Shown: positions 53,313-63,050, numbered from the stretch's first letter. The stretch is DNA of 64,000 bases from Streptomyces koelreuteriae (GCF_018604545.1 NZ_CP075896.1:3658001-3722000); one strand, 5' to 3'. A program made the numbers and translations. The notes: generated from the letters alone by a model not told the origin.

Positions 53313-53606
53313 GTGTCGCCCACCTTCTTCCTTCTCTCGGGTGCCGACAGCGCCGCCAAATTCGCACGGGACCGAGAAGGAATTAGTACGACAAGCCGAT
53401 CAAATGGCCACTTCACTCGTCGGGGTGATTTATTCGCCCATTTGCCCGTAAAGTCTATGCCCGCCCTTTACTCTGCATTACGATCCGTTTACCGAGCGTT
53501 GATTCATCCCGCCGATTTACGCCGTGACCTACGGCCGCGACCGACCCCCGCCCCGAGCGGGAGCCCCCCTTACGCGACCGCGCAGCCCCGGAGGAGACGG
53601 GAAACA

Positions 53607-55973
53607 ATGTCTGCCTGCGTCCCCACACGCGCCGCCGACCCGAACAGGACCGAGCGCACCCACCCGCCCCACAGCCCGCCGCCGACCGGCCCCCGCCGTT
53701 TCCGGATCGCGGGTGCCGACGTGTCGGCCTCGATCGCGGTCTTCCTGATCGCCCTGCCCCTGTCCCTGGGCATCGCCCTCGCCACCGGCGCCCCCCTGCA
53801 GGCCGGCCTCGTCGCCGCCGCCGTGGGCGGACTCGTCGCCGGACGGCTCGGCGGCTCCGCGCTCCAGGTGAGCGGCCCCGCCGCCGGCCTCACGGTCGTC
53901 ACCGCCGACCTCATCCTGCGCTACGGCTGGCGGACGACCTGCGCCATCACCGTCCTCGCCGGCCTCGCCCAACTCGGTCTGGGATGCCTGCGCGTGGCCC
54001 GCGGCGCCCTCGCCGTCAGCCCCGCCATCGTGCACGGCATGCTCGCCGGCATCGGCGTCACCATCGCCGTGGCGCAGCTGCACATCGTGCTCGGCGGCAC
54101 ACCGCAGAGCTCCGTGCCCGACAACCTCGCCGCGCTGCCCGCCCAGTTGGCACAGATGCGCCCCGCGGCCGTGTCGGTGAGCGCGCTGACCCTGGCCCTG
54201 CTGCTGCTCTGGCCGAGACTGCCCGGCCGGGCCGGACGCCTGCTGCGCAAGATCCCGGCCGCGCTCGTCGCCGTGGCCGGAGCCACCGCGGCCGCCGCCC
54301 TCGCCGGTCTGCGCCTGCCCAAGGTCGACCTGCCGTCCTGGAGCAACCACGCCCTGGCCGGGCTGCCCGAGGGCCCCGTGCTCGGCCTCGTCGCCGCCGT
54401 GCTCACCACCACGCTGGTGTGCAGCGTGCAGTCGCTGCTCGGCGCGGTCGCCGTGGACAAGCTGGTCGCCGGACGTCCCGGCCTGTCGACCCGGGTCGGG
54501 CGCTCCAACCTCGACCGCGAACTGCTCGGACAGGGCGCCGCGAACATCGTCTCCGGCTCGCTCGGCGGGCTGCCCATCGCCGGTGTGGCCGTGCGGAGTT
54601 CGGCGAATGTGCACGCGGGTGCGGTCAGCCGGAACTCCACGATGCTGCACGGCGTTCTCGTAGTGATCGCCGCCCTGCTGATGGTCCCGCTCCTGGAGCT
54701 CATCCCGCTCGCCTCGCTCGCCGCCCTGGTGATGGCCGTCGGCATCCAGATGGTGTCCCTGAACCACATCCGCACGGTGACTCGCCACCGGGAAGTGTGG
54801 GTCTACGCCGTCACCACCCTGGGCGTCGTGTCCCTCGGCGTCCTGGAGGGCGTGGCGCTGGGCATCGCCATGGCCGTCGGCGTCGCCCTGCACCGCCTCA
54901 CCCGCACCCGCATCACGCACAACGAGACGGAAGGAGTCCATCACGTACACGTCAGAGGACAGTTGACGTTCCTCGCGGTGCCACGGCTCAGCCGGACCCT
55001 GCATCTCGTACCCCACGGTGCCGACGCCGTCGTCGAGTTGGACGGTTCGTTCATGGACCACGCGGCGTACGAGACCTTGCAGGACTGGCAGAAGACGCAC
55101 ACCGCGCAGGGCGGCAGCGTGGAGGTCGCCGGACGTCATCCCGGCACCCGTGTCTCCGAGCCCCAGGCCCTCACCGACTGCCGTTGCCGGCCCTGGACGC
55201 CTTGGCGCAACCACCAGTGCGACCGCCCCGGGTCCGTGCCCCACTCCGAGCACGCCCCGGACGGGACGGACCGCCCCGAGCCGGACCCGGCGGGCCCCGG
55301 CGGAGCCAGCGGGCACGAACTGGCGCGTGGCATCAGCGCGTTCCAGCGCAACACCGCACCCCTGGTGCGCAGTGAACTGGCCCGGCTGGCGCGCGAGGGG
55401 CAGCGCCCTTCGCAGCTCTTCCTGACCTGCGCCGACTCACGACTGGTCACCTCGATGATCACCTCCAGCGGTCCGGGCGACCTGTTCGTCGTGCGCAACG
55501 TGGGCAATCTCGTGCCGCTGCCCGGCGAGGAGAGCGGCGACGACTCGGTGGCCGCCGCGATCGAGTACGCGGTGGAGGTGCTGAAGGTGCGGTCCATCAC
55601 GGTGTGCGGGCACTCCGGGTGCGGAGCCATGCAGGCGCTGCTCAGCTCCGAACCCGGCGGCACCCGGACCCCGCTCGAGCGCTGGCTGCGGCACGGGCTG
55701 CCCAGCCTGGAGCGCGTGACCGACGACAGCCCGCCGTGGGGCAGGCTGGCCGGACGGCCGCCCGAGGGCGCGGTCGAGCAGCTCTGCCTGACCAACGTGG
55801 TCCAGCAGTTGGAGCATCTGCGCGCCTACGACTCGGTCGCCCGCGCCCTGAAGGAGGGCGAACTGGAGCTGCACGGCATGTACTTCCATGTGGGCGAGGC
55901 CGAGGCGTACCTGCTCACCGAGCCGGACGGCGGCGTCTTCGACCGCGTGCGGGAGGCGGACCTGCCGGCGTGA
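53607..55973 (+). CDS. SulP transporter fused to beta-carbonic anhydrase
   Basis: This 788-residue fusion has a SulP/SLC26 membrane domain (about 35-440; ASIAVFLIALPLSLGIALATG, ALQVSGPAAGLTVVTAD, with about 12 hydrophobic segments). A short STAS-like segment follows (about 450-515). After a Pro/Asp linker comes a beta-class carbonic anhydrase with zinc ligands C608 (LTCADSR), H669 and C672 (CGHSGCG) and the strand FVVRNVGNLVPLPG. It probably moves bicarbonate or another small anion and interconverts it with CO2. The ATG at 53607 follows GGAGGAG; an upstream open frame crosses other genes. Confidence 0.93.
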   Translation: MSACVPTRAADPNRTERTHPPHSPPPTGPRRFRIAGADVSASIAVFLIALPLSLGIALATGAPLQAGLVAAAVGGLVAGRLGGSALQVSGPAAGLTVVTADLILRYGWRTTCAITVLAGLAQLGLGCLRVARGALAVSPAIVHGMLAGIGVTIAVAQLHIVLGGTPQSSVPDNLAALPAQLAQMRPAAVSVSALTLALLLLWPRLPGRAGRLLRKIPAALVAVAGATAAAALAGLRLPKVDLPSWSNHALAGLPEGPVLGLVAAVLTTTLVCSVQSLLGAVAVDKLVAGRPGLSTRVGRSNLDRELLGQGAANIVSGSLGGLPIAGVAVRSSANVHAGAVSRNSTMLHGVLVVIAALLMVPLLELIPLASLAALVMAVGIQMVSLNHIRTVTRHREVWVYAVTTLGVVSLGVLEGVALGIAMAVGVALHRLTRTRITHNETEGVHHVHVRGQLTFLAVPRLSRTLHLVPHGADAVVELDGSFMDHAAYETLQDWQKTHTAQGGSVEVAGRHPGTRVSEPQALTDCRCRPWTPWRNHQCDRPGSVPHSEHAPDGTDRPEPDPAGPGGASGHELARGISAFQRNTAPLVRSELARLAREGQRPSQLFLTCADSRLVTSMITSSGPGDLFVVRNVGNLVPLPGEESGDDSVAAAIEYAVEVLKVRSITVCGHSGCGAMQALLSSEPGGTRTPLERWLRHGLPSLERVTDDSPPWGRLAGRPPEGAVEQLCLTNVVQQLEHLRAYDSVARALKEGELELHGMYFHVGEAEAYLLTEPDGGVFDRVREADLPA

Positions 55974-56115
55974 GCGCGGGGCTCCGTCCCCACGGCAGCC
56001 GGGAGATGCGGCGGTCCGCACCCGACGGCCCCTGTCCGGAGCGGGGTCGGGCGAAGGTGGGCAGGCGACCCCCGTGCGCCGCCCGCCACCCACCGCCTGC
56101 CGGCGTCCTCAGCCC

Positions 56116-56784
56116 TCAGCCCAGAGACTCCGGCTCGCAAGGCGCGATCTTGCCCTTGAACGCGTAGAACGACTCGGAGCTGCGCCCGGGTTTGCCATCT
56201 TTGCGGCTGGTGTTCTCCATGCCCACGGAGTCTCCGGGGCGGAGGGTGACCTGCCAGTTCCGGTGGAAGGCCGGGTCGGTCGGCTCGGCGGGCACGGAGC
56301 CGCCCTCGTACGGCTTGTCGCCGATGAATGCCCGCACCACGCTGCTGTCCAGCACCTTGCCGCGCGGCTGCTTGCAGGACTGACCGAAGGAGAGGTTGTC
56401 GATGGTCACGTGAATGCCCTCGGCCCGCAGGCGTTCGGCCAGTCGACGCTGGGCGTCCGGACCTATCTCGATCTCCGTGAGGGTGAGCGTGACGCTGCCG
56501 TCGCCATGCCGCTCCACCGCGTAGGCCGGGGACTCGCCCGGTGAGCCCGGCACGAGCACCAGCACCAGCCCGGTCACGGCGCAGGCGCCCGCGGCCAGGG
56601 CGAGCCGCCGCCCCGTGAGCACCGCCGCGAACGGGGAGCGTCGCGCGGCGACCGCCCCGGCGGGTCCGGTGACCGCTTCGGCGGGACCGGTGACCGCCCC
56701 GGCGGGACCGCCGGCCCCGCGTACCTCGATCTCGCGCTGCAGCTCGGCCAGCAGCCGGTCCTCGAACGTGGTCTTCGTGGTCAT
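56116..56784 (-). CDS. Membrane-anchored partner of the ECF sigma factor
   Basis: This 222-residue protein has a short cytoplasmic part (FEDRLLAELQREIEV), a repeated Gly-Pro-Ala-Val linker (AVTGPAGAV type, four copies), one membrane segment (ALAAGACAVTGLVLVLVPG) and an extracytoplasmic domain of about 130 residues with two cysteines. It has no zinc anti-sigma (HxxxCxxC) motif, so it is not a classical ZAS protein. The ATG overlaps the sigma-factor stop by four bases, so it is probably the regulator or sensor of that sigma factor. Confidence 0.75.
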   Translation of the reverse strand: MTTKTTFEDRLLAELQREIEVRGAGGPAGAVTGPAEAVTGPAGAVAARRSPFAAVLTGRRLALAAGACAVTGLVLVLVPGSPGESPAYAVERHGDGSVTLTLTEIEIGPDAQRRLAERLRAEGIHVTIDNLSFGQSCKQPRGKVLDSSVVRAFIGDKPYEGGSVPAEPTDPAFHRNWQVTLRPGDSVGMENTSRKDGKPGRSSESFYAFKGKIAPCEPESLG

Positions 56785-57395
56785 GCCTCTCCTCCGGATT
56801 CTCCGGCTCCGCCGGTGACGTACGACAGGGATGCGCCGGGCGGGGCCTCCGGCACCGGATCCGCCTCCGCCCGCAGGGCCTTGCGGGCCCGGTGGAGCCG
56901 CACCCGGGCCGTGACCTGACGGATGCCGAGCGCGGCGGCGGCCTCGGTCACCGTGAGCTGGTCCACGACGACGAGTTCGACGACGGCCCGCTCACCCTCC
57001 GGCAGTCGCTCCAGGGCGGCCAGCGCCCGGCGCCCCGGACTCTCGGCGTCGAGCTTGTCCTCGAGCCGCGCGATGTCGTCGGGCTCCAGCAACCTCCGCC
57101 CCGAGATACGGCGGTCGCGGGCCGTCTCACGAGCGGCCCGACGGCGCTCGGAGGAGACGATGTTGCGTGCGATGCCGTACAGCCAGGCCCGCTCGTCGCC
57201 CCGGCCGGGGCGGTAGGTGTGGGCGGAGTCGAGCGCGGCGAGGAAGACCTCGGCGGTCAGGTCCGCCACCGTGTGGACGTCGGGGACACGCCGGGCCACG
57301 AAAGACGTCACGGCGTCCACGTGGCGCCGGTAGAACTCTTCGAAGAGCTGAGGGTCGTGGGCCGCCGCCGCGGGCCCGCCCCGTATGCCGTCCAC
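56781..57395 (-). CDS. ECF-type RNA polymerase sigma factor
   Basis: This 204-residue protein has sigma region 2 (LFEEFYRRHVDAVTSFVARR, DLTAEVFLAAL, WLYGIARN) and region 4 (LPEGERAVVELVVVDQLTVTEAAAALG, VRLHRARKAL). It would direct polymerase to a small regulon, including its own operon. Its partner gene overlaps by four bases. Three 17-bp repeats lie in its upstream region and may affect its promoter. Confidence 0.9.
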   Translation of the reverse strand: MDGIRGGPAAAAHDPQLFEEFYRRHVDAVTSFVARRVPDVHTVADLTAEVFLAALDSAHTYRPGRGDERAWLYGIARNIVSSERRRAARETARDRRISGRRLLEPDDIARLEDKLDAESPGRRALAALERLPEGERAVVELVVVDQLTVTEAAAALGIRQVTARVRLHRARKALRAEADPVPEAPPGASLSYVTGGAGESGGEA

Positions 57396-57419
57396 TCGGC
57401 TGTCCTCTCTCTCGGACTC

Positions 57420-57470
57420 GCGGTTCTCTCGGTCACGCGGTTCTCTCGGTCACGCGGTTCTCTCGGTTTC
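57420..57470. repeat. Three tandem 17-bp repeats upstream of the ECF sigma gene
   Basis: GCGGTTCTCTCGGTCAC is repeated twice exactly and a third time with two changes. The array lies 25-75 bases upstream of the sigma-factor start, in its leader or promoter. Confidence 0.75.
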
Positions 57471-57689
57471 TCTCGGTGTGCCTTCACCTGTAGTTGGGCC
57501 GGACTGTGAGAGGCGTTACAGAGGATGAACCCGGCCTGGTCGGCGTCCGTGGGTACGGATGACCCCCGCCGTAGAAACCGACCCGCCAAGAGGTCTAAAC
57601 CAATCGACGGTCGGCCCTTGTCATCGCACCCCCGGGTCTGATGAGCTGTGGCCTGGGACACAACGGACACCCTGGGAAAGGCAGATGCC

Positions 57690-59645
57690 GTGAGCAACGA
57701 AAGCCTGGCCAACCTGCTCAAGGAAGAGCGCAGGTTCGCACCCCCCGCCGACCTGGCCGCAGGCGCCAACGTCACCGCGGAGGCGTATGAGCAGGCCAAG
57801 GCTGACAGGCTCGGCTTCTGGGCCGAGCAGGCCCGCCGGCTGACCTGGGCCAAGGAGCCCACCGAGACGCTCGACTGGTCGAACCCGCCGTTCGCCAAGT
57901 GGTTCAAGGACGGCGAGCTCAACGTCGCCTACAACTGCGTCGACCGGCATGTGGAGGCCGGGCTCGGCGACCGGGTCGCCATCCACTTCGAGGGCGAGCC
58001 CGGCGACAGCCGCGCGATCACCTACGCCGAGCTCAAGGACGAGGTCTCCAAGGCCGCCAACGCCCTGCTGGAGCTGGGAGTTCAGGCCGGTGACCGGGTC
58101 GCCGTCTACATGCCGATGATCCCCGAGACCGCGGTCGCGATGCTGGCCTGCGCCCGGATCGGCGCCGCCCACTCGGTCGTCTTCGGCGGCTTCTCCTCCG
58201 ACGCGCTCGCCACCCGCATCCAGGACGCCGACGCGCGCGTGGTCATCACCTCCGACGGCGGCTACCGGCGCGGCAAGCCCTCCGCGCTCAAGCCGGCCGT
58301 GGACGAGGCCGTCGAGAAGGCGGGCATCGTCGAGCACGTGCTGGTCGTGCGCCGCACGGGCCAGGAGGTCGCCTTCACCGAGGGCCGCGACGTGTGGTGG
58401 CACGAGGTCGTGGAGCGGCAGAGCGCCGAGCACGCCCCGCAGGCCTTCAACGCCGAGCACCCGCTGTTCATCCTCTACACCTCGGGCACCACGGGTAAGC
58501 CGAAGGGCATCCTGCACACCTCGGGCGGCTACCTCACGCAGACCGCCTACACCCACCACGCCGTCTTCGACCTCAAGCCGGAGACGGACGTGTACTGGTG
58601 CACGGCCGACGTCGGCTGGGTCACCGGCCACTCGTACATCGTCTACGGCCCGCTCGCCAACGGCGCCACCCAGGTCATGTACGAGGGCACGCCCGACACC
58701 CCGCACCAGGGCCGCTTCTGGGAGATCGTGCAGAAGTACGGCGTGACGATCCTCTACACCGCGCCGACCGCGATCCGTACGTTCATGAAGTGGGGCGACG
58801 ACATCCCCGCCAAGTTCGACCTGTCCAGCCTCCGCGTGCTGGGCTCGGTGGGCGAGCCGATCAACCCCGAGGCGTGGATCTGGTACCGCAAGAACATCGG
58901 CGGCGACCGCACCCCGATCGTGGACACCTGGTGGCAGACCGAGACCGGCTCGATGATGATCACCCCGCTGCCGGGCGTGACCGCGACGAAGCCCGGTTCC
59001 GCGCAGACGCCGCTGCCCGGCATCTCCGCGACGGTCGTCGACGACGAGGCGCGCGAGGTGCCCGACGGCGGTGGCGGCTACCTGGTCCTCACCGAGCCGT
59101 GGCCGTCGATGCTGCGCACCATCTGGGGCGACGACCAGCGGTTCATCGACACGTACTGGTCGCGCTTCGAGGGCAAGTACTTCGCCGGTGACGGCGCCAA
59201 GAAGGACGACGACGGCGACATCTGGCTGCTCGGCCGGGTCGACGACGTCATGCTCGTCTCGGGGCACAACATCTCCACCACCGAGGTCGAGTCCGCGCTC
59301 GTCTCCCACCCGACGGTCGCCGAGGCCGCCGTGGTCGGCGCGGCGGACGAGACGACCGGGCAGGCGATCGTCGCGTTCGTGATCCTGCGCGGTACGGCCG
59401 CCGAGACCGAGGACCTGGTCGCCGAGCTGCGCAACCACGTCGGCAACACCCTCGGCCCGATCGCCAAGCCCAAGCGGGTCCTGCCGGTGGCCGAGCTGCC
59501 CAAGACCCGCTCCGGCAAGATCATGCGCCGTCTGCTGCGGGACGTCGCGGAGAACCGCCAGCTCGGTGACGTGACCACGCTGACCGACTCCACGGTCATG
59601 GACCTCATCCAGTCCAAGCTGCCCGCCGCACCCAGCGAGGACTGA
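57690..59645 (+). CDS. acs: Acetyl-CoA synthetase
   Basis: This 651-residue AMP-forming enzyme converts acetate, ATP and CoA to acetyl-CoA. Motifs are [12 protein letters not shown] (near 263), [10 protein letters not shown], the hinge region [20 protein letters not shown] and the terminal RSGKIMRR with catalytic K610, the lysine switched off by acetylation in this family. The GTG at 57690 is preceded by GGGAAAGG. The longer in-frame start 14 codons upstream lacks a ribosome site. A strong hairpin follows the stop. Confidence 0.95.
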   Translation: MSNESLANLLKEERRFAPPADLAAGANVTAEAYEQAKADRLGFWAEQARRLTWAKEPTETLDWSNPPFAKWFKDGELNVAYNCVDRHVEAGLGDRVAIHFEGEPGDSRAITYAELKDEVSKAANALLELGVQAGDRVAVYMPMIPETAVAMLACARIGAAHSVVFGGFSSDALATRIQDADARVVITSDGGYRRGKPSALKPAVDEAVEKAGIVEHVLVVRRTGQEVAFTEGRDVWWHEVVERQSAEHAPQAFNAEHPLFILYTSGTTGKPKGILHTSGGYLTQTAYTHHAVFDLKPETDVYWCTADVGWVTGHSYIVYGPLANGATQVMYEGTPDTPHQGRFWEIVQKYGVTILYTAPTAIRTFMKWGDDIPAKFDLSSLRVLGSVGEPINPEAWIWYRKNIGGDRTPIVDTWWQTETGSMMITPLPGVTATKPGSAQTPLPGISATVVDDEAREVPDGGGGYLVLTEPWPSMLRTIWGDDQRFIDTYWSRFEGKYFAGDGAKKDDDGDIWLLGRVDDVMLVSGHNISTTEVESALVSHPTVAEAAVVGAADETTGQAIVAFVILRGTAAETEDLVAELRNHVGNTLGPIAKPKRVLPVAELPKTRSGKIMRRLLRDVAENRQLGDVTTLTDSTVMDLIQSKLPAAPSED

Positions 59646-59665
59646 GTCCGGATACCGGAACGGAC

Positions 59666-59703
59666 GAGGGGCACCCGGCAGCCACGCGCTGCGGGTGCCC
59701 CTC
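59666..59703 (+). terminator. Terminator after acs
   Basis: GAGGGGCACCCG(G)CAGC pairs with GCTGCGGGTGCCCCTC, a 16-bp stem with one bulged G, 20 bases past the stop. Confidence 0.8.
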
Positions 59704-59743
59704 GCGGCATGATGAAGGCCACTCCGTGCACCCCACCGCACAC

Positions 59744-59762
59744 TTAGGTAAGCTAAACAAAA
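59744..59762. promoter_or_regulatory. Iron-box-like sequence upstream of nhaA
   Basis: TTAGGTAAGCTAAACAAAA resembles the DmdR/IdeR iron box (TTAGGTTAGGCTAACCTAA) in its first half and centre, but one base is missing and the right half is poor. It could also be part of the nhaA promoter. It lies about 75 bases before the nhaA start. Confidence 0.3.
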
Positions 59763-59835
59763 CGCAGCTCATAGGGGTGCCGGGAAGTCTGGTCGGCAGG
59801 TAGTCGCGTCCTGCCCAGAAACCGGAGGTCCCCCC

Positions 59836-61272
59836 GTGACCGCGCCCCGCTCCTCCACACCCCGCAAGGTCCTCGGACGGCTGTCGCTGCCCGAACGGAC
59901 CTACGTGGCGGACGCGCTGCGCACCGAGACCGTCGGCGGTGTCCTGCTGCTCGCCGCCGCGGTCACCGCACTGCTCTGGGCGAACATCCCGGCGCTGGGC
60001 GACAGCTACGGGAGCGTCGCCCATTTCAAGCTGGGCCCCGCCGCGCTCGGGCTCGACCTTTCCCTCGCGCACTGGGCCGCCGACGGGCTGCTGGCGATCT
60101 TCTTCTTCGTCGCCGGGATCGAACTCAAGCGCGAGCTCGTCGCGGGCGACCTGCGCGACCCCAAGGCCGCCGCGCTCCCGGTCGTCGCCGCCCTGTGCGG
60201 CATGGCCGTACCGGCGCTCGTCTACACCGTCACCAACGTCACCGGCGGCGGCTCCCTGGCCGGGTGGGCCGTGCCGACCGCCACCGACATCGCCTTCGCG
60301 CTCGCCGTGCTCGCGGTCATCGGCACCTCCCTGCCGAGCGCGCTGCGGGCCTTCCTGCTCACGCTCGCCGTCGTCGACGACCTCTTCGCGATCCTGATCA
60401 TCGCCGTCTTCTTCACCGCCGACCTGAACTTCGCCGCGCTCGGCGGCGCCGTGGTGGGCCTGGGCGTCTTCTGGCTGCTGCTGCGCAAGGGCGTACGCGG
60501 CTGGTACGTGTACGTGCCGCTCGCGCTCGTCGTCTGGGCGCTGATGTACAACAGCGGCGTCCACGCCACCGTCGCCGGCGTCGCCATGGGCCTGATGCTG
60601 CGCTGCCACCGCAAGGAGGGCGAGAGCCACTCCCCCGGCGAGCACATCGAGCACCTCGTGCGCCCCCTGTCGGCGGGCCTGGTCGTACCGCTGTTCGCGC
60701 TGTTCAGCGCCGGCGTCTCCGTCTCCGGCGGAGCGCTCGCGGACGTGTTCGCCTCGCCGGAGACCCTCGGTGTCGTCCTCGGGCTGGTCGTCGGCAAGGC
60801 GCTCGGCATCTTCGGCGGGACCTGGCTGACGGCCCGTTTCACCCGGGCCTCGCTCAGCGACGATCTCGCCTGGGCGGACGTGTTCGCGGTGGCGAGCCTC
60901 GCCGGCATCGGCTTCACGGTCTCGCTGCTCATCGGCGAACTCGCCTTCGCCGGCGACGAGACGATGACGAACGAGGTCAAGGCCGCCGTCCTGCTGGGCT
61001 CCCTCATCGCCGCGATCCTGGCGACCGTCCTGCTGAAGATACGGAACGCCAAGTACCGCCGTCTGTGGGAGGACGAGGAGCGCGACGAAGACCTCGACGG
61101 CATCCCCGACATCTACGAGGAGGACGACCCGGCGTACCACCTGCGCCTGGCCGCCCGCTACGAGGCCAAGGCCGCGGAACACCGCCGGATCGCCCAGGAG
61201 AAGGCAGCAGCGCGCCACGAGCTTGCCGAAGTACCGGGCGGGGCAGGCGAGGACCACGACGGTCCGGCATGA
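59836..61272 (+). CDS. nhaA: NhaA-type sodium/proton antiporter
   Basis: This 478-residue membrane protein of about twelve segments has the NhaA features: IFFFVAGIELKRELV, the GWAVPTATDIAFALAVLAV segment with the TDI unwound-helix motif, and the double aspartate VVDDLFAILII that binds sodium. It exchanges external protons for internal sodium or lithium. The C-terminus is an extended acidic then basic tail of about 70 residues. The GTG start follows GGAGG at eight bases. Confidence 0.94.
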   Translation: MTAPRSSTPRKVLGRLSLPERTYVADALRTETVGGVLLLAAAVTALLWANIPALGDSYGSVAHFKLGPAALGLDLSLAHWAADGLLAIFFFVAGIELKRELVAGDLRDPKAAALPVVAALCGMAVPALVYTVTNVTGGGSLAGWAVPTATDIAFALAVLAVIGTSLPSALRAFLLTLAVVDDLFAILIIAVFFTADLNFAALGGAVVGLGVFWLLLRKGVRGWYVYVPLALVVWALMYNSGVHATVAGVAMGLMLRCHRKEGESHSPGEHIEHLVRPLSAGLVVPLFALFSAGVSVSGGALADVFASPETLGVVLGLVVGKALGIFGGTWLTARFTRASLSDDLAWADVFAVASLAGIGFTVSLLIGELAFAGDETMTNEVKAAVLLGSLIAAILATVLLKIRNAKYRRLWEDEERDEDLDGIPDIYEEDDPAYHLRLAARYEAKAAEHRRIAQEKAAARHELAEVPGGAGEDHDGPA

Positions 61273-61313
61273 TCTGACGAGACGGTACAAAAGACGGAGA
61301 GGGAGAGACCGCG

Positions 61314-61802
61314 ATGAGCGCACCCGACGGCAGCCCGGTCGGCGCCGAACGCAGCATCGGCCAGCTGTTCGCCTCGGCGACGGCGGAAATGTCGGCGCTG
61401 GTGCACGACGAGATCGCGCTGGCGAAGGCGCAGCTCAAGCAGGACGTCAAACGCGGCGCGACCAGCGGCGGCGCCTTCTCGGCCGCCGGCGCGGTGCTGA
61501 TCTTCTCCCTGCCGATGCTGAACTTCGCGCTGGCGTACGGCATCCGCACCTGGAGCCACTGGAACCTCGCGATCTGCTTCCTGCTGTCCTTCGCGGCGAA
61601 CGTGCTGGTCGCGGTCGTGCTGGCGCTGATCGGCGTGACCTTCGCGAAGAAAGCCAAGAAGAGCAAGGGCCCGCAGAAGGTCGCCGCCTCGATGAAGGAG
61701 ACCGCGGTCGTCCTGCAGAAGGCCAAGCCGCACCCGCGTCCGGAGCTGCCGCAGGACCGGGTCCACGAGGCCCTCGAGCCTGTGGCACGCTCGTCGTCAT
61801 GA
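61314..61802 (+). CDS. Holin-like/DUF1469 family membrane protein (Rv3669-like)
   Basis: This 162-residue protein has an amphipathic N-terminus (IGQLFASATAEMSALVHDEIALAKAQLK), two membrane segments (AGAVLIFSLPMLNFALAYG and ICFLLSFAANVLVAVVLALIG) and a basic Lys-rich tail. Databases call such proteins phage holin family or Actinobacterial Holin-X, but it is a core gene here and not part of a prophage. It overlaps the epoxide hydrolase start by ATGA, so the two are coupled. Confidence 0.85.
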   Translation: MSAPDGSPVGAERSIGQLFASATAEMSALVHDEIALAKAQLKQDVKRGATSGGAFSAAGAVLIFSLPMLNFALAYGIRTWSHWNLAICFLLSFAANVLVAVVLALIGVTFAKKAKKSKGPQKVAASMKETAVVLQKAKPHPRPELPQDRVHEALEPVARSSS

Positions 61803-62740
61803 CGGACCCCGCCACACCACCCTCGGCACAGCCGGCCTCGGCCGTTCTTCTGGACGGCCCCTGGAGCCACCGCGACGTCGCCGCCAACGGCGCCCGCTTC
61901 CACATCGCCGAGCTGGGCGACGGGCCGCTGGTGCTGCTGCTGCACGGCTTCCCGCAGTTCTGGTGGTCCTGGCGGCACCAGCTGACGGCGCTCGCCGACG
62001 CGGGCTTCCGGGCCGTCGCCATGGACCTGCGGGGCGTCGGGGGCAGCGACCGCACACCGCGCGGCTACGACCCCGCCAACCTCGCGCTCGACGTCACCGG
62101 CGTCATCCGCTCCCTCGGCGAGCCGGACGCCGCGCTGGTCGGCCACGACCTGGGCGGATACCTCGCGTGGACGGCGGCCGCGATGCGCCCCAAGCTGGTG
62201 CGGCGGCTGGCGGTCGCCTCCATGCCGCATCCGCGGCGCTGGCGCTCGGCCATGCTGCGCGACGTCAAGCAGACGCGCGCCGGTTCACACATCTGGGGGT
62301 TCCAGCGGCCCTGGATCCCGGAGCGGCAGCTCACCGCCGACGACGGGGCGCTGGTGGCCGAGCTGATCCAGGACTGGTCCGGGCCGCGCCCGCCGGAGGA
62401 CGAGGCCCTGGAGACCTACCGCCGGGCCATGTGCATCCCCTCCGCCGCGCACTGCGCCGTCGAGCCGTACCGCTGGATGGTGCGCTCCCTGGCCCGCCCG
62501 GACGGCATCCAGTTCAACCGCCGCATGAAGCGGCCCGTGCGCGTGCCGACCCTCCACCTGCACGGCTCGCTCGACCCCGTGATGCGCACGCGCAGCGCGG
62601 CCGGCTCCGGCGAGTACGTCGAAGCCCCCTACCGCTGGCGCCTGTTCGACGGTCTCGGCCACTTCCCGCACGAGGAGGACCCGGTCGCGTTCTCCTCGGA
62701 GCTCATCAACTGGCTCAAGGATCCCGAACCCGATCGGTGA
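61799..62740 (+). CDS. Alpha/beta hydrolase, epoxide hydrolase type (EphE-like)
   Basis: This 313-residue alpha/beta hydrolase has LLHGFPQFWWSW (the HGFP oxyanion motif), the nucleophile elbow VGHDLGGYLAW with aspartate D117 rather than serine, a candidate acid D259 (HGSLDPVM) and histidine H288 (GLGHFPHEED). The Asp nucleophile points to an epoxide hydrolase or dehalogenase; the HGFP motif and neighbourhood favour an epoxide hydrolase. The upstream frame is longer, but the ATG coupled to the holin-like gene is the natural start. Confidence 0.9.
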   Translation: MTDPATPPSAQPASAVLLDGPWSHRDVAANGARFHIAELGDGPLVLLLHGFPQFWWSWRHQLTALADAGFRAVAMDLRGVGGSDRTPRGYDPANLALDVTGVIRSLGEPDAALVGHDLGGYLAWTAAAMRPKLVRRLAVASMPHPRRWRSAMLRDVKQTRAGSHIWGFQRPWIPERQLTADDGALVAELIQDWSGPRPPEDEALETYRRAMCIPSAAHCAVEPYRWMVRSLARPDGIQFNRRMKRPVRVPTLHLHGSLDPVMRTRSAAGSGEYVEAPYRWRLFDGLGHFPHEEDPVAFSSELINWLKDPEPDR

Positions 62741-62788
62741 CCGGACGACCCCGCCCGGTATCCGCACGTGAACGCTTGTCCGAGAGAC

Positions 62789-62817
62789 GGCCAATTGCCC
62801 GGCGCATAGGCCAATTG
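62789..62817. repeat. Direct repeat GGCCAATTG spaced 20 bp
   Basis: GGCCAATTG occurs at 62789-62797 and 62809-62817, two helical turns apart, and each CAATTG core is self-complementary. It lies 50-80 bp before the small gene at 62868 and could be an operator. Confidence 0.3.
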
Positions 62818-62867
62818 GGCGCCCCGGGAGCGGTTATCGACCATGGGGCGGGGGCACAGGTCGGGGT

Positions 62868-63050
62868 ATGGGCTGGACGCACGACTACAGTGACGCAAGC
62901 CGCAATCGCCGCTCGGCGGGCGGTTCGAACCCCCACCGGAGAAGCGGCGCACCGCAGATGGTGACCGCGGATCCCCGGGTCGGGATCCCGCGTATCCTCC
63001 GCCGCCGGGCCCGCTGGGTCTCCGTACGACTGCGCCACACCCGCGACTGA
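62868..63050 (+). CDS. Small basic hypothetical protein
   Basis: The ATG at 62868 opens a 60-residue, arginine-rich product (MGWTHDYSDASRNRRSAGGS at the start, RILRRRARWVSVRLRHTRD at the end) with a G-rich stretch upstream as possible ribosome site. It fills a gap between convergent genes and has no recognisable domain. It may be real but could be chance. Confidence 0.4.
   Translation: MGWTHDYSDASRNRRSAGGSNPHRRSGAPQMVTADPRVGIPRILRRRARWVSVRLRHTRD

Noticed and set aside
57621..61323. Long minus-strand frames opposite acs and nhaA
   Set aside because: They are shadows: the plus strand shows complete acetyl-CoA synthetase and NhaA motifs.
61314..61802. Prophage holin
   Set aside because: Although the family name contains holin, no phage genes are nearby, and the gene is coupled to a core epoxide hydrolase in the same order as in mycobacteria.
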